Positions 18,945 through 28,996 are shown, counted from the first letter of the stretch. The stretch: 64,000 bases of DNA from Thermolongibacillus altinsuensis (GCF_004341205.1 NZ_SLUL01000003.1:1-64000), one strand, 5' to 3'. The notes: generated from the letters alone by a model not told the origin. Made by a program: numbers and translations.

Positions 18945-19340
18945 ATGAACGTCATTTTATATTTAAGCGTAGCTCTCATTGCGATCGCCTTTTTTATTTT
19001 AGTGATTTATCTCGTCAAAACATTAAAAACGGTACAAGGGATGCTGCAAAGTTTAACAAAAACGATTGAGGGAATTGAAAAACAAATGAATGAAATCGGA
19101 ACGGAAACGACACAATTATTACATAAGACAAACGCCGTTGCCGATGATGTGCAGAAAAAAGTCGAGAGCCTCAATGCTGTATTTGATGCTGTTAAGCAAG
19201 TAGGGGCAACCGTTCAAACATTCAATGACTCATTGACAAAAAAATTAACGGCAAATGAACAAAAAGTGGCCCAAGTGGTGCAATGGGGAAATGCATTATT
19301 AGAAATATGGGAAAAATGGAAGGAAAAGAAGAATAAATAA
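18945..19340 (+). CDS. ytxG: General stress protein YtxG (DUF948)
   Basis: Protein of 131 residues with one N-terminal membrane helix (VILYLSVALIAIAFFILVIYL) and a long coiled-coil tail with heptad-like Leu/Ile/Val, as in DUF948. It is probably anchored with the coil in the cytoplasm. Start ATG 18945 follows AAAGGAGTT. First gene of ytxGHJ, behind the sigma-H site at 18884; ytxH starts 12 bases after its stop. Role in stress or early sporulation is known only at the level of regulation. Confidence 0.9.
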   Translation: MNVILYLSVALIAIAFFILVIYLVKTLKTVQGMLQSLTKTIEGIEKQMNEIGTETTQLLHKTNAVADDVQKKVESLNAVFDAVKQVGATVQTFNDSLTKKLTANEQKVAQVVQWGNALLEIWEKWKEKKNK

Positions 19341-19352
19341 GGGGGGCTATTC

Positions 19353-19685
19353 ATGGCGAAAAATGGTTCTTTTCTATTCGGAGCTATTGTTGGCGGAATC
19401 GCGGGAGCGGCAGCAGCGCTCTTTTTATCAAGTGAACGCGGAAAGCAATGGTTGGATGAAATAAAACGAACAGATCTAAAAAATATGCAAGAAGCAGTGA
19501 GGCAAAAAGTAACAACCTTATTCGAGAATGAAAAACAGGAAGAGGAAGCGTCTTCCTCGCCGAGCATTTCCATTCCGATTCCGAATGTCAATGATGTTGA
19601 ACAATTATTAAAGGAAACGGAACAAGCGGTCGCTGATGCTGAACAGCTTTTTGAACAGCGAGGTGACGAACGTGCAAAAGCTTGA
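19353..19685 (+). CDS. ytxH: General stress protein YtxH
   Basis: Protein of 110 residues with a glycine/alanine-rich membrane segment (FLFGAIVGGIAGAAAALFL) followed by a basic SSERGKQW, typical of the YtxH/gas vesicle-associated family, then a charged helical tail. AAGGGGGG precedes the start. It overlaps ytxJ by 14 bases, so translation of the two is probably coupled. Confidence 0.9.
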   Translation: MAKNGSFLFGAIVGGIAGAAAALFLSSERGKQWLDEIKRTDLKNMQEAVRQKVTTLFENEKQEEEASSSPSISIPIPNVNDVEQLLKETEQAVADAEQLFEQRGDERAKA

Positions 19686-20001
19686 AACGATTGAACAATT
19701 TGAGAGCATTCAGAAGCAAAATCGTCCGTTTTTGCTCATGAAGCATAGCTTAACGTGTCCGATTAGCCAAAATGCATGGGGTGAATTTGAACGCTTTGCC
19801 AAAGATCATTCAGACATCGAGACGTATTATTTATATGTCCAAGAAGCGCGCCCGTTATCGAATTATATTGCGGAAACATTTCAAATTAAACATGAGTCTC
19901 CGCAAGTGCTTTTTATTGCTGATGATCGCGTTCAATGGCACGCTTCCCATTGGAATATCACATACGGACAAATGAAAAAAGCAGCTATGAATGAATCATA
20001 G
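19672..20001 (+). CDS. ytxJ: Bacilliredoxin-like monothiol protein YtxJ
   Basis: Thioredoxin-fold protein of about 109 residues (DUF2847). The active-site segment is LTCPISQNAW, a single Cys in a CPIS motif. The family is proposed as a monothiol bacilliredoxin that removes bacillithiol from proteins. GTG 19672 is chosen because GCGAGGTG lies six bases upstream. Last gene of ytxGHJ; a terminator hairpin follows inside the end of the opposing gene. Confidence 0.88.
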   Translation: MQKLETIEQFESIQKQNRPFLLMKHSLTCPISQNAWGEFERFAKDHSDIETYYLYVQEARPLSNYIAETFQIKHESPQVLFIADDRVQWHASHWNITYGQMKKAAMNES

Positions 20002-20012
20002 CTGCTTTTTTT
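19980..20012 (+). terminator. Terminator after ytxJ
   Basis: Stem AGCAGCTATGA/TCATAGCTGCT and seven T. The T run is also the last codons of the opposing FtsA-like gene. Confidence 0.92.
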
Positions 20013-22143
20013 CATCCCAAACAATTTCTAGTCGATCTCCTGGAGCAAGAGGGTCGTAAAAGGTAGTCGGTTCTCCGTTTTTTAAAAGAGTAAATTTCAT
20101 TGACGATGTTGCAGGGATGTCTACTTGCACATATTTAAACACATCTTGAAAAATAAATGGCTCGATCTTATGTTCAATCAGTTCTAATTCATCGCCGTGA
20201 TGAATGAGATCATCTTCATGCAATGGCTGTCCGTCACGGTGCAGTTCGGCGACGGGTTTGGTTAAGGAAAGCATTTTGCCGTTAAATAGAATTGGGATGG
20301 TATAGTAAAGTTGAATTTGCTTTGCCTCAGCAAATTGTTTAACGGTTGGTTCAGTTGCGTTTATAATTTCAATGTTGTCGCCATCATCAAAGGAAGAATA
20401 CGGCTTGCACTCGATTCCGTTACGATAAACTTTCCCTGCCCATTCATGTAATTCGATTGTTTTCCCATTTAGTTGAAAGGTAAACGGCTGCAGTGCATGA
20501 AGCAAATGAATATTGTTTGTCGCTTTAAGAAGCTGTTCGATCGTCTCAGGCATATGGACGACGATTTCATCACGATCGTTCACTTTTGCATCTAAGGATG
20601 CAGGTTGCCCATTTTGATAAACAGTTGCTTGAACAGTATACTCTTTTTGATTGATGATGACACGTTTCGTCGGCAAAGATTCGAGTAAATCGCTTAAGCA
20701 AATCGATGAAGGGGAACCGTCTTTTCCTTTTTCGACCGTGATCCGATCGCCGTCCACGATTTCGGTATCGAACGATGCAGGTACCCCGTTTTTCAAAATA
20801 AGCGGTGGTTCACCATATGTTCCTGGCAAGGTGATGACTTTGCCGTTTAGTGTGACAACACAAGCCATCCCAGGTTTGCCGTATAACTTATTGATTTGAA
20901 TGCCGGCGGCTAGCAAACAGTCACCAATGGTTAGTTTTTTCATGTCAAATAGACGAATGACTTGTTCGTTGACATGGACGGTAATGTACTGAATCGGCGA
21001 CTGTTTAGCGGCGATCGCAATGCCGATTGGTGTGACGAGTTCTGGACGATTTTTCATTTCCTCTTTGTCGATGGATAATCTTTGAATAGCATCAATGCCG
21101 CGAATAGCGACACGGTTTTCAGGAAGTCCTAATTTTTCAGCTAATCGTTTTGGCAGCTCTGGCGTTAAGCTTCCACCGCCGACGAGCATGACGGCCTTCG
21201 GAGCTTTTTGATTGTTTAATCTTAAAATTTCTTCGCTAATTGCACTGGCAAGACGATCAATCGCATCAGAAATGGCCGCAATCATTTCTTCGCGCGGCAC
21301 TTCCGTTTCAAATCCGAGAATATCGGTAATGGTGACCGTTTCGTTTGTATGTAATGCGCGTTTGGCTTGTTCGGCAAGCGGAAAATCAAGCAAATAATGG
21401 TCAGAAATCGCTTCGGTAATTTCGTCACCAGCCATTGGCACCATTCCGTAAGCGACGACCGTACCAAGATCCGTAATGGCAATATCGGATGTACCAGCTC
21501 CGATATCGACAAGGGCGACATTTAAGCGACGCATCGTCGGTGGAATTAAAACATTCATGGCGGCAATCGGTTCAAGCGTTAACGCTTCCATTTCAAGTCC
21601 AGCACGCTGCAAGGAAGCCATTAGCGACTCGACGACAAGCTTCGGTAAAAACGTCGCAATGACTTCCACGCTTGCCTCTTCTCCTTGTTGGTCAATGAGA
21701 CTGCCGATTTCTTCACCGTCAATTTCATAACGAACGACTGAGTAGCCGACGCAATAATAATGATGGCTTTTTTCTGTTGTCGACTGAGCGGCAAGGGAAG
21801 CTTGTGCTTGCTGTACAGCGGCTAATTCCAAATAAGTGACATCTTCTTTTGTAAGCAGCGGCTTTCCAACAATCGAAATGGATATTTTTGCTTTTTCTGT
21901 TTTTAACGCTCGTCCTGCTGCGGCAACGCATACTCGCTTAAGCGGGCCATGTTTTTCTTCTAATGTTTGTTTAATGTCAGTGATGACTTGGGCGACGGCT
22001 AGCACGTCATGAATTTGCCCATCTAGCATGGCGCGTTCCTCATGTTCTTTGATGACGATATCTATTACTTGATAATGTCCCTCTTCTTCCTTTAAAATAA
22101 TTCCAACTACTGAGCGAGTACCGATGTCTAATGCGAAAATCAA
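19996..22143 (-). CDS. FtsA-like actin-fold protein with repeated C-terminal region
   Basis: Large protein of 715 residues. Residues 1-380 are an FtsA/PilM-type actin ATPase: phosphate-1 ALDIGTRSVVG (4-14), an SHS2-like insert, phosphate-2 VALVDIGAGTSDIA (209-222) and adenosine motif VMLVGGGSLTPEL (318-330). Residues 380-715 hold about five repeats of one pattern, strand-NG-turn then GDxIxI (for example KNGVPASFDTEIVDGDRITV, VYRNGIE..DDGDNIEI, LHRDGQP..HHGDELEL, LLKNGEP..APGDRLEI). This looks like beta-grasp/ThiS-type modules. The amphipathic membrane-targeting end of true FtsA is absent. Usually annotated as FtsA in Geobacillus-type genomes; true role unknown. Confidence 0.82.
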   Translation of the reverse strand: MIFALDIGTRSVVGIILKEEEGHYQVIDIVIKEHEERAMLDGQIHDVLAVAQVITDIKQTLEEKHGPLKRVCVAAAGRALKTEKAKISISIVGKPLLTKEDVTYLELAAVQQAQASLAAQSTTEKSHHYYCVGYSVVRYEIDGEEIGSLIDQQGEEASVEVIATFLPKLVVESLMASLQRAGLEMEALTLEPIAAMNVLIPPTMRRLNVALVDIGAGTSDIAITDLGTVVAYGMVPMAGDEITEAISDHYLLDFPLAEQAKRALHTNETVTITDILGFETEVPREEMIAAISDAIDRLASAISEEILRLNNQKAPKAVMLVGGGSLTPELPKRLAEKLGLPENRVAIRGIDAIQRLSIDKEEMKNRPELVTPIGIAIAAKQSPIQYITVHVNEQVIRLFDMKKLTIGDCLLAAGIQINKLYGKPGMACVVTLNGKVITLPGTYGEPPLILKNGVPASFDTEIVDGDRITVEKGKDGSPSSICLSDLLESLPTKRVIINQKEYTVQATVYQNGQPASLDAKVNDRDEIVVHMPETIEQLLKATNNIHLLHALQPFTFQLNGKTIELHEWAGKVYRNGIECKPYSSFDDGDNIEIINATEPTVKQFAEAKQIQLYYTIPILFNGKMLSLTKPVAELHRDGQPLHEDDLIHHGDELELIEHKIEPFIFQDVFKYVQVDIPATSSMKFTLLKNGEPTTFYDPLAPGDRLEIVWDEKKQL

Positions 22144-22214
22144 GAACGCCTCACCTTCTTTTTTAAAGAATCATAAAATGCTTTATCGCTTAAAAGCGTT
22201 TAATAAATAAAGGG

Positions 22215-22243
22215 GTGACAAGTTTATCCATTTCGTTTATAAT
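22215..22243 (+). promoter_or_regulatory. Sigma-A promoter of aroA(G)
   Basis: GTGACA, a 17-base spacer and a perfect TATAAT (22238-22243), about 60 bases before the gene. Confidence 0.8.
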
Positions 22244-22305
22244 AATCTCTAATTATATAGAAATGTACCATATTTTTCAGCATATATAAAGAAAGGATGA
22301 GATCG

Positions 22306-23388
22306 ATGAGCAACGAACGATTAGATGAATTGAGGGCAAAGATTGACGAGTTGAACTTGCAGTTGTTAAAACTGATTAACGAGCGCGGTCGACTTGTCCA
22401 AGAAATCGGAAAAATTAAAGATGCGCAAGGGACGTATTTTTATGATCCGGTTCGCGAAAGAAAAATGCTTGATTTAATTCTTGAACATAATGATGGGCCG
22501 TTTGAAACGGCGACATTAAAACATATTTTTAAAGAGATTTTCAAGGCAGGATTAGAGTTGCAAGAAGATGACCATCGTAAAGCGCTGCTCGTTTCACGCA
22601 AGAAAAAACCAGAAAATACGATTGTTGATGTAAAAGGCGAAAAAATCGGTGATGGCAAGCAATATTTTATCATGGGGCCATGCGCCGTTGAAAGCTACGA
22701 GCAAGTGGCTGAGGTAGCGAAAGCAATCAAACAGCATGGATTAAAGTTGTTGCGTGGGGGAGCATATAAACCGCGTACATCTCCTTACGATTTCCAAGGA
22801 TTAGGGCTAGAAGGGTTAAAAATTTTAAAACGAATTGCCGATGAATTTGATTTAGCGGTTATTAGTGAAATTGTCACTCCAGCCGATATTGAAAAAGCGT
22901 TAGATTATATTGACGTGATCCAAATCGGAGCACGCAACATGCAAAACTTCGAGCTGTTAAAAGCAGCAGGTCAAGTGAATAAACCTGTGCTATTGAAACG
23001 CGGTTTAGCGGCAACGATTGAAGAGCTTATCAATGCGGCCGAGTACATTATGTCACAAGGAAATGGTCAAATTATTTTGTGCGAACGCGGCATTCGCACA
23101 TATGAAAAAGCGACGCGCAATACGCTTGACATTTCCGCTGTTCCAATTTTGAAAAAAGAAACGCATTTACCTGTTGTGGTGGATGTAACGCATTCGACAG
23201 GAAGAAGAGATTTATTATTGCCGTGCGCAAAAGCAGCATTGGCCATCGGTGCGGACGGCGTCATGGCTGAAGTGCATCCTGATCCAGCTGTTGCACTATC
23301 CGACTCCGCTCAGCAGATGGATATTGAACAGTTCCATGAATTTATGGAGGAATTAAAAGCTTTTCAAAAACAAATGGTAAGAGCATAA
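22306..23388 (+). CDS. aroA: Chorismate mutase - DAHP synthase, AroA(G)
   Basis: Bifunctional enzyme of 360 residues. An AroQ-type chorismate mutase domain (about 1-85, [18 protein letters not shown] and RGRLVQEIG) is fused to a KDOP/DAHP synthase barrel that condenses PEP and erythrose-4-phosphate to open the shikimate pathway. Barrel marks are [25 protein letters not shown] and [14 protein letters not shown]. In Bacillus the mutase domain senses chorismate/prephenate for feedback control. ATG 22306 is eight bases after GAAAGGA; ATG 22297 overlaps that site. Confidence 0.96.
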   Translation: MSNERLDELRAKIDELNLQLLKLINERGRLVQEIGKIKDAQGTYFYDPVRERKMLDLILEHNDGPFETATLKHIFKEIFKAGLELQEDDHRKALLVSRKKKPENTIVDVKGEKIGDGKQYFIMGPCAVESYEQVAEVAKAIKQHGLKLLRGGAYKPRTSPYDFQGLGLEGLKILKRIADEFDLAVISEIVTPADIEKALDYIDVIQIGARNMQNFELLKAAGQVNKPVLLKRGLAATIEELINAAEYIMSQGNGQIILCERGIRTYEKATRNTLDISAVPILKKETHLPVVVDVTHSTGRRDLLLPCAKAALAIGADGVMAEVHPDPAVALSDSAQQMDIEQFHEFMEELKAFQKQMVRA

Positions 23389-23400
23389 ATGAATCAAAGG

Positions 23401-23451
23401 AAGCTGACTGAGCTCATTGCTGTCATGTAATCGAGCTAGTCAGCTTTTTTC
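23401..23451 (+). terminator. Terminator after aroA(G)
   Basis: Outer stem AAGCTGACT/AGTCAGCTT plus inner GAGCT pairing, followed by a run of T. Confidence 0.85.
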
Positions 23452-23603
23452 ATCTAAATTTATGAAAACATTTGCAAATTATTTGTGAAAACGTTGCTTA
23501 TTGCCTATAATGTATCGTATCATATTTCTACATAAATTTGTTGTATATGCGAATCGCCGATTGATAATAGATGAAAAATAAGAAAAAAAGGAGTGTACAT
23601 ACG

Positions 23604-24602
23604 ATGAATGTAACGATCTATGATGTGGCACGTGAAGCCAATGTGTCAATGGCAACGGTTTCGCGAGTGGTGAATGGCAATCCAAACGTCAAACCATCAA
23701 CGCGAAAAAAGGTATTGGAAGTTATTGAACGATTAGGTTATCGTCCAAATGCGGTTGCGAGAGGGCTTGCGAGCAAAAAAACGACAACTGTTGGTGTCAT
23801 CATTCCTGATATTTCGAGCATCTTCTTTGCCGAAATGGCTCGAGGAATCGAAGATATCGCTACGATGTACAAATATAACATTATTTTAAGCAACTCCGAC
23901 CAAAATAAAGACAAGGAATTGCACTTATTAAACACAATGCTCGCAAAACAAGTAGATGGTATTTTATTTATGGGCGGAGATATTACCGAGGAGCATGTGG
24001 AAGAATTTAAAAAATCGCCTGTTCCGATCGTATTAGCGGCGACAATCGAAAAAAATAACATCATTCCGTCTGTGAATATTGATTATGAACAAGCAGCATA
24101 CGATGCGGTAAAAATGTTGATTGATAAAGGACATAAACGAATTGCCTACGTAACAGGGCCATTGAACGATCCGATCAATGGTTTGAAAAAACTGGCTGGT
24201 TATCGCCGGGCATTAGAAGAAGCAGGAATTGTTTACGATGAACAATTGATTGTCGAAGGAGACTACACATACGATTCTGGAATAGAGGCTTATGAAAAGA
24301 TTGCGGAATTAGCTGAACAGCCAACTGCCATTTTTGTTGGTACAGATGAAATGGCGCTCGGAGTCATTCATGGTGCGCAAGATCGTGGTGTAAATATTCC
24401 AGAACAGCTAGAAGTGGTCGGATTTGATAATACGCGTTTAGCGACGATGGTTCGTCCAAAGTTAACGACGGTTGTTCAACCAATGTATGATATTGGAGCT
24501 GTCGCGATGCGCCTTCTTACAAAATATATGAATAAAGAACGTGTCGATAACCACATCGTTGTTTTGCCACACCGAATTGAATACCGTGAATCGACGAAGT
24601 AA
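23604..24602 (+). CDS. ccpA: Catabolite control protein A
   Basis: LacI-family regulator of 332 residues. The N-terminal helix-turn-helix ([20 protein letters not shown]) and hinge ([13 protein letters not shown]) precede a periplasmic-binding-like core. With HPr-Ser46-P it binds cre sites to repress or activate carbon genes. Two likely targets lie in this window (acsA/acuA at 27161 and ackA at 50604). ATG 23604 follows AAAGGAG at ten bases; upstream ATG 23571 lacks support. It lies directly before acuC in the opposite direction; the motPS pair found here in B. subtilis is missing. Confidence 0.97.
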   Translation: MNVTIYDVAREANVSMATVSRVVNGNPNVKPSTRKKVLEVIERLGYRPNAVARGLASKKTTTVGVIIPDISSIFFAEMARGIEDIATMYKYNIILSNSDQNKDKELHLLNTMLAKQVDGILFMGGDITEEHVEEFKKSPVPIVLAATIEKNNIIPSVNIDYEQAAYDAVKMLIDKGHKRIAYVTGPLNDPINGLKKLAGYRRALEEAGIVYDEQLIVEGDYTYDSGIEAYEKIAELAEQPTAIFVGTDEMALGVIHGAQDRGVNIPEQLEVVGFDNTRLATMVRPKLTTVVQPMYDIGAVAMRLLTKYMNKERVDNHIVVLPHRIEYRESTK

Positions 24603-24606
24603 AAGT

Positions 24607-24637
24607 AAAAAGAGGCTTTCAAAAAGCCTCTTTTGTT
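24607..24637. terminator. Bidirectional terminator, ccpA / acuC
   Basis: AAAAAGAGGCTT/AAGCCTCTTTT stem between convergent genes, with A and T tracts on both sides. Confidence 0.9.
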
Positions 24638-25813
24638 TTACAATAAATTCAGCTTTTGTTTGTTGATTCGAATTGGTTGAAGTGCTTTCATCACAGTTTG
24701 CGCATTTTTTTCCGTAATTTCAGCTTTACGTGGAATAGGCGGATATAAATCATCTGGATCGTCCCATTCCGTTGGGAGCGGAACTGGAGAATGCTTTTGC
24801 CACTCATCAATCCATTCTTTCGGTAAAGGTCCAGAAATGTTTGATTGTTCAGTCATTTCAAGCCAGAGCAACGCCCAAGCGCGCGGAACGACCCGCCAAA
24901 TGTCGTACCCGCCACCACCGACGGCAATCCAACGTCCGTCGCAATATTGATGAGCGATTTCATGCGCAAGTTTTGGAATTTCGCGATAGATGCGCATTGT
25001 GGTTGATAAGTGAGTAAGCGGATCGTAATAATGAGCGTCTACACCGTTTTGGGTTAAGATGACATCTGGTCTGAAGAAATCGGCAATTTCGCGCAACGCC
25101 TGCGTATAAGCATCGAGCCATGATTCATCTTCAGTAAAAGCGTCGACAGGAATGTTAAAAGAATAACCGTATCCTTTTCCTTGTCCGCGTTCATTAACGT
25201 TTCCTGTTCCAGGAAATAAATAACGGCCTGTTTCGTGAATGGAAAATGTACAGACGTTTGGATCATCATAAAACGTCCACTGAACGCCATCGCCATGATG
25301 GGCATCTGTATCCACGTAGAGGACGCGAAGCTGATATTTTTCTTGAATATACTTAATCGCGACAGAACTGTCGTTGTAGATGCAAAATCCTGAGGCTTTG
25401 CCTCGAAAACCGTGATGAAGTCCGCCGCCTAAACTTAACGCATGCTTCGCTTTTCCAGATAACACATAATCGACCGCTGTAAGCGTTCCGCCAACGAGCA
25501 AAGCGCTCGCTTCGTGCATATTTGGAAAAATGGGTGTATCCTCTGTACCGAGGCCGTAATTTAAGGCGACTTCTTCAGAGAGTTTCCCCTTTCCTGCCAT
25601 TTTTACAGCTTCGATATAATCGCGATCGTGCACAAGAGCTAGTTCTTCATCGGTTGCCATGCGCGGTTCAACAATTTGCGCATCGTCAAGCGCGTTTATT
25701 TTTCGCAATAAATCGTATGTCAATTTGACACGTAATTGATTAAAGGGATGGCGATCGTGGAATTTATATGTTTGAAATGCATCAGAGTAGACGAATACGC
25801 TGTTTTTGCTCAT
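24638..25813 (-). CDS. acuC: Protein deacetylase AcuC
   Basis: Zn-dependent histone-deacetylase-fold enzyme of 391 residues. The active-site motif [14 protein letters not shown] and the upstream GGGLHHG are clear. In B. subtilis it removes the acetyl group that AcuA places on acetyl-CoA synthetase, restoring activity. The start (25813) overlaps the acuB stop by four bases (ATGA), giving translational coupling in acuA-acuB-acuC. A longer frame reaching 25840 lacks a ribosome binding site. Confidence 0.95.
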   Translation of the reverse strand: MSKNSVFVYSDAFQTYKFHDRHPFNQLRVKLTYDLLRKINALDDAQIVEPRMATDEELALVHDRDYIEAVKMAGKGKLSEEVALNYGLGTEDTPIFPNMHEASALLVGGTLTAVDYVLSGKAKHALSLGGGLHHGFRGKASGFCIYNDSSVAIKYIQEKYQLRVLYVDTDAHHGDGVQWTFYDDPNVCTFSIHETGRYLFPGTGNVNERGQGKGYGYSFNIPVDAFTEDESWLDAYTQALREIADFFRPDVILTQNGVDAHYYDPLTHLSTTMRIYREIPKLAHEIAHQYCDGRWIAVGGGGYDIWRVVPRAWALLWLEMTEQSNISGPLPKEWIDEWQKHSPVPLPTEWDDPDDLYPPIPRKAEITEKNAQTVMKALQPIRINKQKLNLL

Positions 25814-26454
25814 GATGAAACCCCCGGCAGGTTCGGCCATAAAACGTGGTAACCTTCTGTTCGTAAATCAGAAATAATCGCCATCGGGTTCATCGTTTGA
25901 ATGCGGAAAACGAGAATTTTGTAACGTTCGTCTTGATCAGGATAAACGAGCACGCTCGAAATGTTGATATTTCTTTTTTGAAAAACAGAGGCAACTTCAC
26001 TAAGCATTCCTGCTCGATTCGGCACTTTTACTTCAATTTGTGATCCCGGCTGATGAGCGCCAGTTAATTGTACGAGCGTGTACAACAAGTCGGTTTCTGT
26101 CACGATGCCAACGAGTTTTTGTTCTTTCACAATGGGCAAACAGCTAATGCGGTGCTCGTAAAAGAGTGCAGCAATTTCTTCGACAAAGTCAAGCGGATGT
26201 CCAGTGATGACATTTGTTTTCATAATGGTGCTAAGCGGTTTTTGCAAGTCTTCTAAATGTTCATTTGCATGGAAAATGGACGGACTTGCATCGCGGAGAT
26301 CACGATCGGTTACAATGCCAATGACATGGTTTTCATCATCGATGATTGGAAGATGACGAATTTTTTTTTGCTTTACGATGTTCATTGCATCGGCGATTGT
26401 ATTCCATGCTTTTAATGTAATGACATTCGTTTTCATAATTTGCTCAACAATCAT
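25810..26454 (-). CDS. acuB: CBS-ACT domain protein AcuB
   Basis: Protein of 214 residues with two CBS domains (about 1-135; [20 protein letters not shown], then [20 protein letters not shown]) and a C-terminal ACT domain ([19 protein letters not shown]). CBS pairs bind adenine nucleotides, so it may sense energy charge for acetate use; the mechanism is not established. It lies in the acuABC operon opposite acsA. AAGGGGGATG precedes the start. Confidence 0.92.
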   Translation of the reverse strand: MIVEQIMKTNVITLKAWNTIADAMNIVKQKKIRHLPIIDDENHVIGIVTDRDLRDASPSIFHANEHLEDLQKPLSTIMKTNVITGHPLDFVEEIAALFYEHRISCLPIVKEQKLVGIVTETDLLYTLVQLTGAHQPGSQIEVKVPNRAGMLSEVASVFQKRNINISSVLVYPDQDERYKILVFRIQTMNPMAIISDLRTEGYHVLWPNLPGVSS

Positions 26455-26474
26455 TTTCCCATCCCCCTTGTCTG

Positions 26475-27107
26475 TTAATACATAAACCGATTCATAAAGC
26501 GAAGTCGGTCAAACTTTTGAATGGATTCTTGATCGACACGTTTGCCGATTCGAGCCATTAAACAATTGGCTGGATGCGAACAAATTTCTGGGTCATCCGT
26601 CGCATACCAAACAAGTCCCCCTGCATTCATCATTTTCTCCATTACTTTTCGATACTCCCATACATTTAGCCCTGTTCTTTTTAGGTCCCAATGCCAGTAA
26701 TATTCCGTTGTAATAATGATATAGTCTTCCATCGCATCATCCATCATCGCTACGATTAGTAAGTTTTTCCCGACGCCATATCCGCGGAAATCGGGGATGA
26801 CTTCAATGGCGCCTAGCTCAATTAAATTGTCCATATTTCCTTGCGACCATCTTTCAAGAGGATCTGGATATAAAAAGGTAACATATCCAACAATGGTTTG
26901 ACCGTGTCGAGCAATGATGATTCTTCCTTCAGGAAGAGCTGCGATTTCAATGAGCGCTTTATGCTGTTGTTCTGGCTGGCGAAAGGCGGTTAAGTCATGA
27001 TGAAATTCGTAGCTCGCTAATTTTTCTGGCGGAATGGGACCTTCAATAATGAGCGTTCCTTTCGGTGTTTTTAACTGTTTGGCGTTATATGTTTTTTTAT
27101 GTTCCAT
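26475..27107 (-). CDS. acuA: Protein acetyltransferase AcuA
   Basis: GNAT enzyme of 210 residues that acetylates the catalytic lysine of AcsA and switches it off. The acetyl-CoA loop is in the segment [15 protein letters not shown] (RxxGxG/A type), preceded by IELGAIEV. First gene of acuA-acuB-acuC; GGTGGTGAATG precedes the start. It diverges from acsA, with a shared cre site between. Confidence 0.95.
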   Translation of the reverse strand: MEHKKTYNAKQLKTPKGTLIIEGPIPPEKLASYEFHHDLTAFRQPEQQHKALIEIAALPEGRIIIARHGQTIVGYVTFLYPDPLERWSQGNMDNLIELGAIEVIPDFRGYGVGKNLLIVAMMDDAMEDYIIITTEYYWHWDLKRTGLNVWEYRKVMEKMMNAGGLVWYATDDPEICSHPANCLMARIGKRVDQESIQKFDRLRFMNRFMY

Positions 27108-27160
27108 TCATTCACCACCTACATATGATCTTATTTCCATTATACATAAAAAAATAAAAT

Positions 27161-27174
27161 TTAAAGCGTTTTCA
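27161..27174. promoter_or_regulatory. cre site between acuA and acsA
   Basis: TTAAAGCGTTTTCA matches the CcpA operator TGWAANCGNTNWCA at all fixed positions but the second. It sits just upstream of the acuA -10 element and about 65 bases upstream of the acsA start point, as in B. subtilis, where CcpA controls both. Confidence 0.85.
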
Positions 27175-27204
27175 CAATATATACAAATTTAAATTTTTTA
27201 AAAA

Positions 27205-27233
27205 TTGAGAAATTGACAATGTTATAATATAAT
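27205..27233 (+). promoter_or_regulatory. Sigma-A promoter of acsA
   Basis: TTGAGA, 17 bases, TATAAT (27228-27233). A second TATAAT overlaps it at 27223. Confidence 0.7.
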
Positions 27234-27270
27234 ACAAATGTAAAGACTTTACACAAGGGGGAGTTTGGGA

Positions 27271-28992
27271 ATGATAAAAGTGGAAGCGCTACCAGTCATT
27301 CAAGGGGATTTCAATTTGAAAAACTACGAAGAGACGTACAAAACATTTGATTGGTCAGAAGCAGAAAAAAATTTTTCTTGGTATGAAACAGGAAAAGTGA
27401 ACATGGCATATGAAGCGATCGACCGCCATGTCGAAACGTTTCGCAAAAACAAAGTGGCGCTTTATTACCGTGATGCAACAAGGGAAGAAAAGTATACGTT
27501 TAAAGAAATGAAAGAGTTTTCGAATAAAGTAGCAAACGTATTAAAAGAAGTAGCGAATGTTGAAAAAGGAGATCGTGTTTTTATTTTTATGCCGCGTTCT
27601 CCAGAACTATACTTTTCTGTGTTAGGGACCATTAAACTAGGTGCGATTGTCGGTCCGCTTTTTGAAGCGTTTATGGAAGTAGCGGTGCGCGATCGTCTGG
27701 AGGATAGCGAAGCGAAAGTGCTTATTACGACCCCTGAGCTTCTTCCGCGCGTTCCTGTTGATGAATTGCCAGCGTTAAAATATGTGTTTTTAGTCGGCGA
27801 AGACATTAAGGAAGAAGGGCCGTTTTTTGATTTGAAAAAGCGGATGCAGGCGGCAAGCAAACATTTTGATATTGAATGGGTGGACCGTGAAGACGGTTTG
27901 ATTTTGCATTACACTTCTGGTTCCACTGGAAAGCCAAAAGGGGTATTGCATGTCCACAATGCGATGATTCAACATTATCAGACAGCAAAATGGGTATTAG
28001 ACTTAAAAGAAGATGACGTATACTGGTGCACGGCAGACCCAGGTTGGGTAACAGGAACATCCTACGGCATTTTTGGTCCGTGGCTTTGCGGAGCGTCGAA
28101 CGTCATTCTTGGCGGTCGCTTTAATCCAGAAACGTGGTATAAAACGATTGAAGACTACGGTGTTACCGTATGGTATAGCGCTCCAACGGCGTTTCGTATG
28201 TTGATGGGTGCAGGGGACGAGCTTGTCAAGAAATTTGATTTAAGTTCGTTGCGCCATATTTTAAGCGTCGGTGAACCATTGAATCCAGAAGTTGTGCGCT
28301 GGGGAATGAAAGTGTTTAATTGTCGCATTCATGATACGTGGTGGATGACAGAAACAGGAGCCCAACTGATTTGTAACTATCCGTGTATGGAAATTAAGCC
28401 GGGATCGATGGGGAAACCGATTCCAGGCGTTAAAGCAGCAATTGTCGATGATCAAGGAAATGAGCTTCCGCCATATCGAATGGGAAACTTAGCAATCAAA
28501 AAAGGCTGGCCATCAATGATGCGCGCGATTTGGAACAATCCGCAAAAATATGAGTCGTATTTCTTGCCAGGTGACTGGTATGTGTCTGGGGATTCTGCCT
28601 ATATGGATGAAGATGGATATTTCTGGTTCCAAGGGCGAGTCGATGATGTCATTATGACAGCGGGTGAACGCGTCGGTCCGTTTGAAGTGGAAAGTAAACT
28701 AGTCGAACATCCTGCCGTTGCCGAAGCAGGGGTAATCGGAAAGCCAGATCCGGTGCGCGGTGAGATTATTAAAGCGTTCATTTCTCTTCGCGATGGGTAC
28801 GAGCCTTCCGAAGAATTAATTGAAGATATTCGAAACTTCGTCAAAAAAGGATTGGCTGCACATGCTGCGCCGCGTGAAATTGAATTTCGCGACAAGTTAC
28901 CGAAAACGCGAAGCGGAAAGATTATGCGCCGCGTCTTAAAAGCGTGGGAGTTGAACTTGCCAACAGGGGATTTATCGACTATGGAGGATTAA
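27271..28992 (+). CDS. acsA: Acetyl-coenzyme A synthetase
   Basis: AMP-forming ligase of 573 residues that activates acetate to acetyl-CoA through acetyl-AMP. Adenylation motifs are YTSGSTGKPKG, DTWWMTETG and the hinge/A10 loop KTRSGKIMRR with K550, the lysine equivalent to the K549 acetylated by AcuA in B. subtilis. ATG 27271 is seven bases after AAGGGGGAG. It diverges from acuABC, its own regulators, and ends in a terminator. Expected to be repressed by CcpA in glucose. Confidence 0.96.
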   Translation: MIKVEALPVIQGDFNLKNYEETYKTFDWSEAEKNFSWYETGKVNMAYEAIDRHVETFRKNKVALYYRDATREEKYTFKEMKEFSNKVANVLKEVANVEKGDRVFIFMPRSPELYFSVLGTIKLGAIVGPLFEAFMEVAVRDRLEDSEAKVLITTPELLPRVPVDELPALKYVFLVGEDIKEEGPFFDLKKRMQAASKHFDIEWVDREDGLILHYTSGSTGKPKGVLHVHNAMIQHYQTAKWVLDLKEDDVYWCTADPGWVTGTSYGIFGPWLCGASNVILGGRFNPETWYKTIEDYGVTVWYSAPTAFRMLMGAGDELVKKFDLSSLRHILSVGEPLNPEVVRWGMKVFNCRIHDTWWMTETGAQLICNYPCMEIKPGSMGKPIPGVKAAIVDDQGNELPPYRMGNLAIKKGWPSMMRAIWNNPQKYESYFLPGDWYVSGDSAYMDEDGYFWFQGRVDDVIMTAGERVGPFEVESKLVEHPAVAEAGVIGKPDPVRGEIIKAFISLRDGYEPSEELIEDIRNFVKKGLAAHAAPREIEFRDKLPKTRSGKIMRRVLKAWELNLPTGDLSTMED

Positions 28993-28996
28993 TGTG

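Noticed and set aside
23460-23500. cre-like sequences upstream of ccpA (TGAAAACGTTGCTT and a neighbour)
   Set aside because: Each departs from the CcpA operator at three or so fixed positions, so autoregulation cannot be supported.
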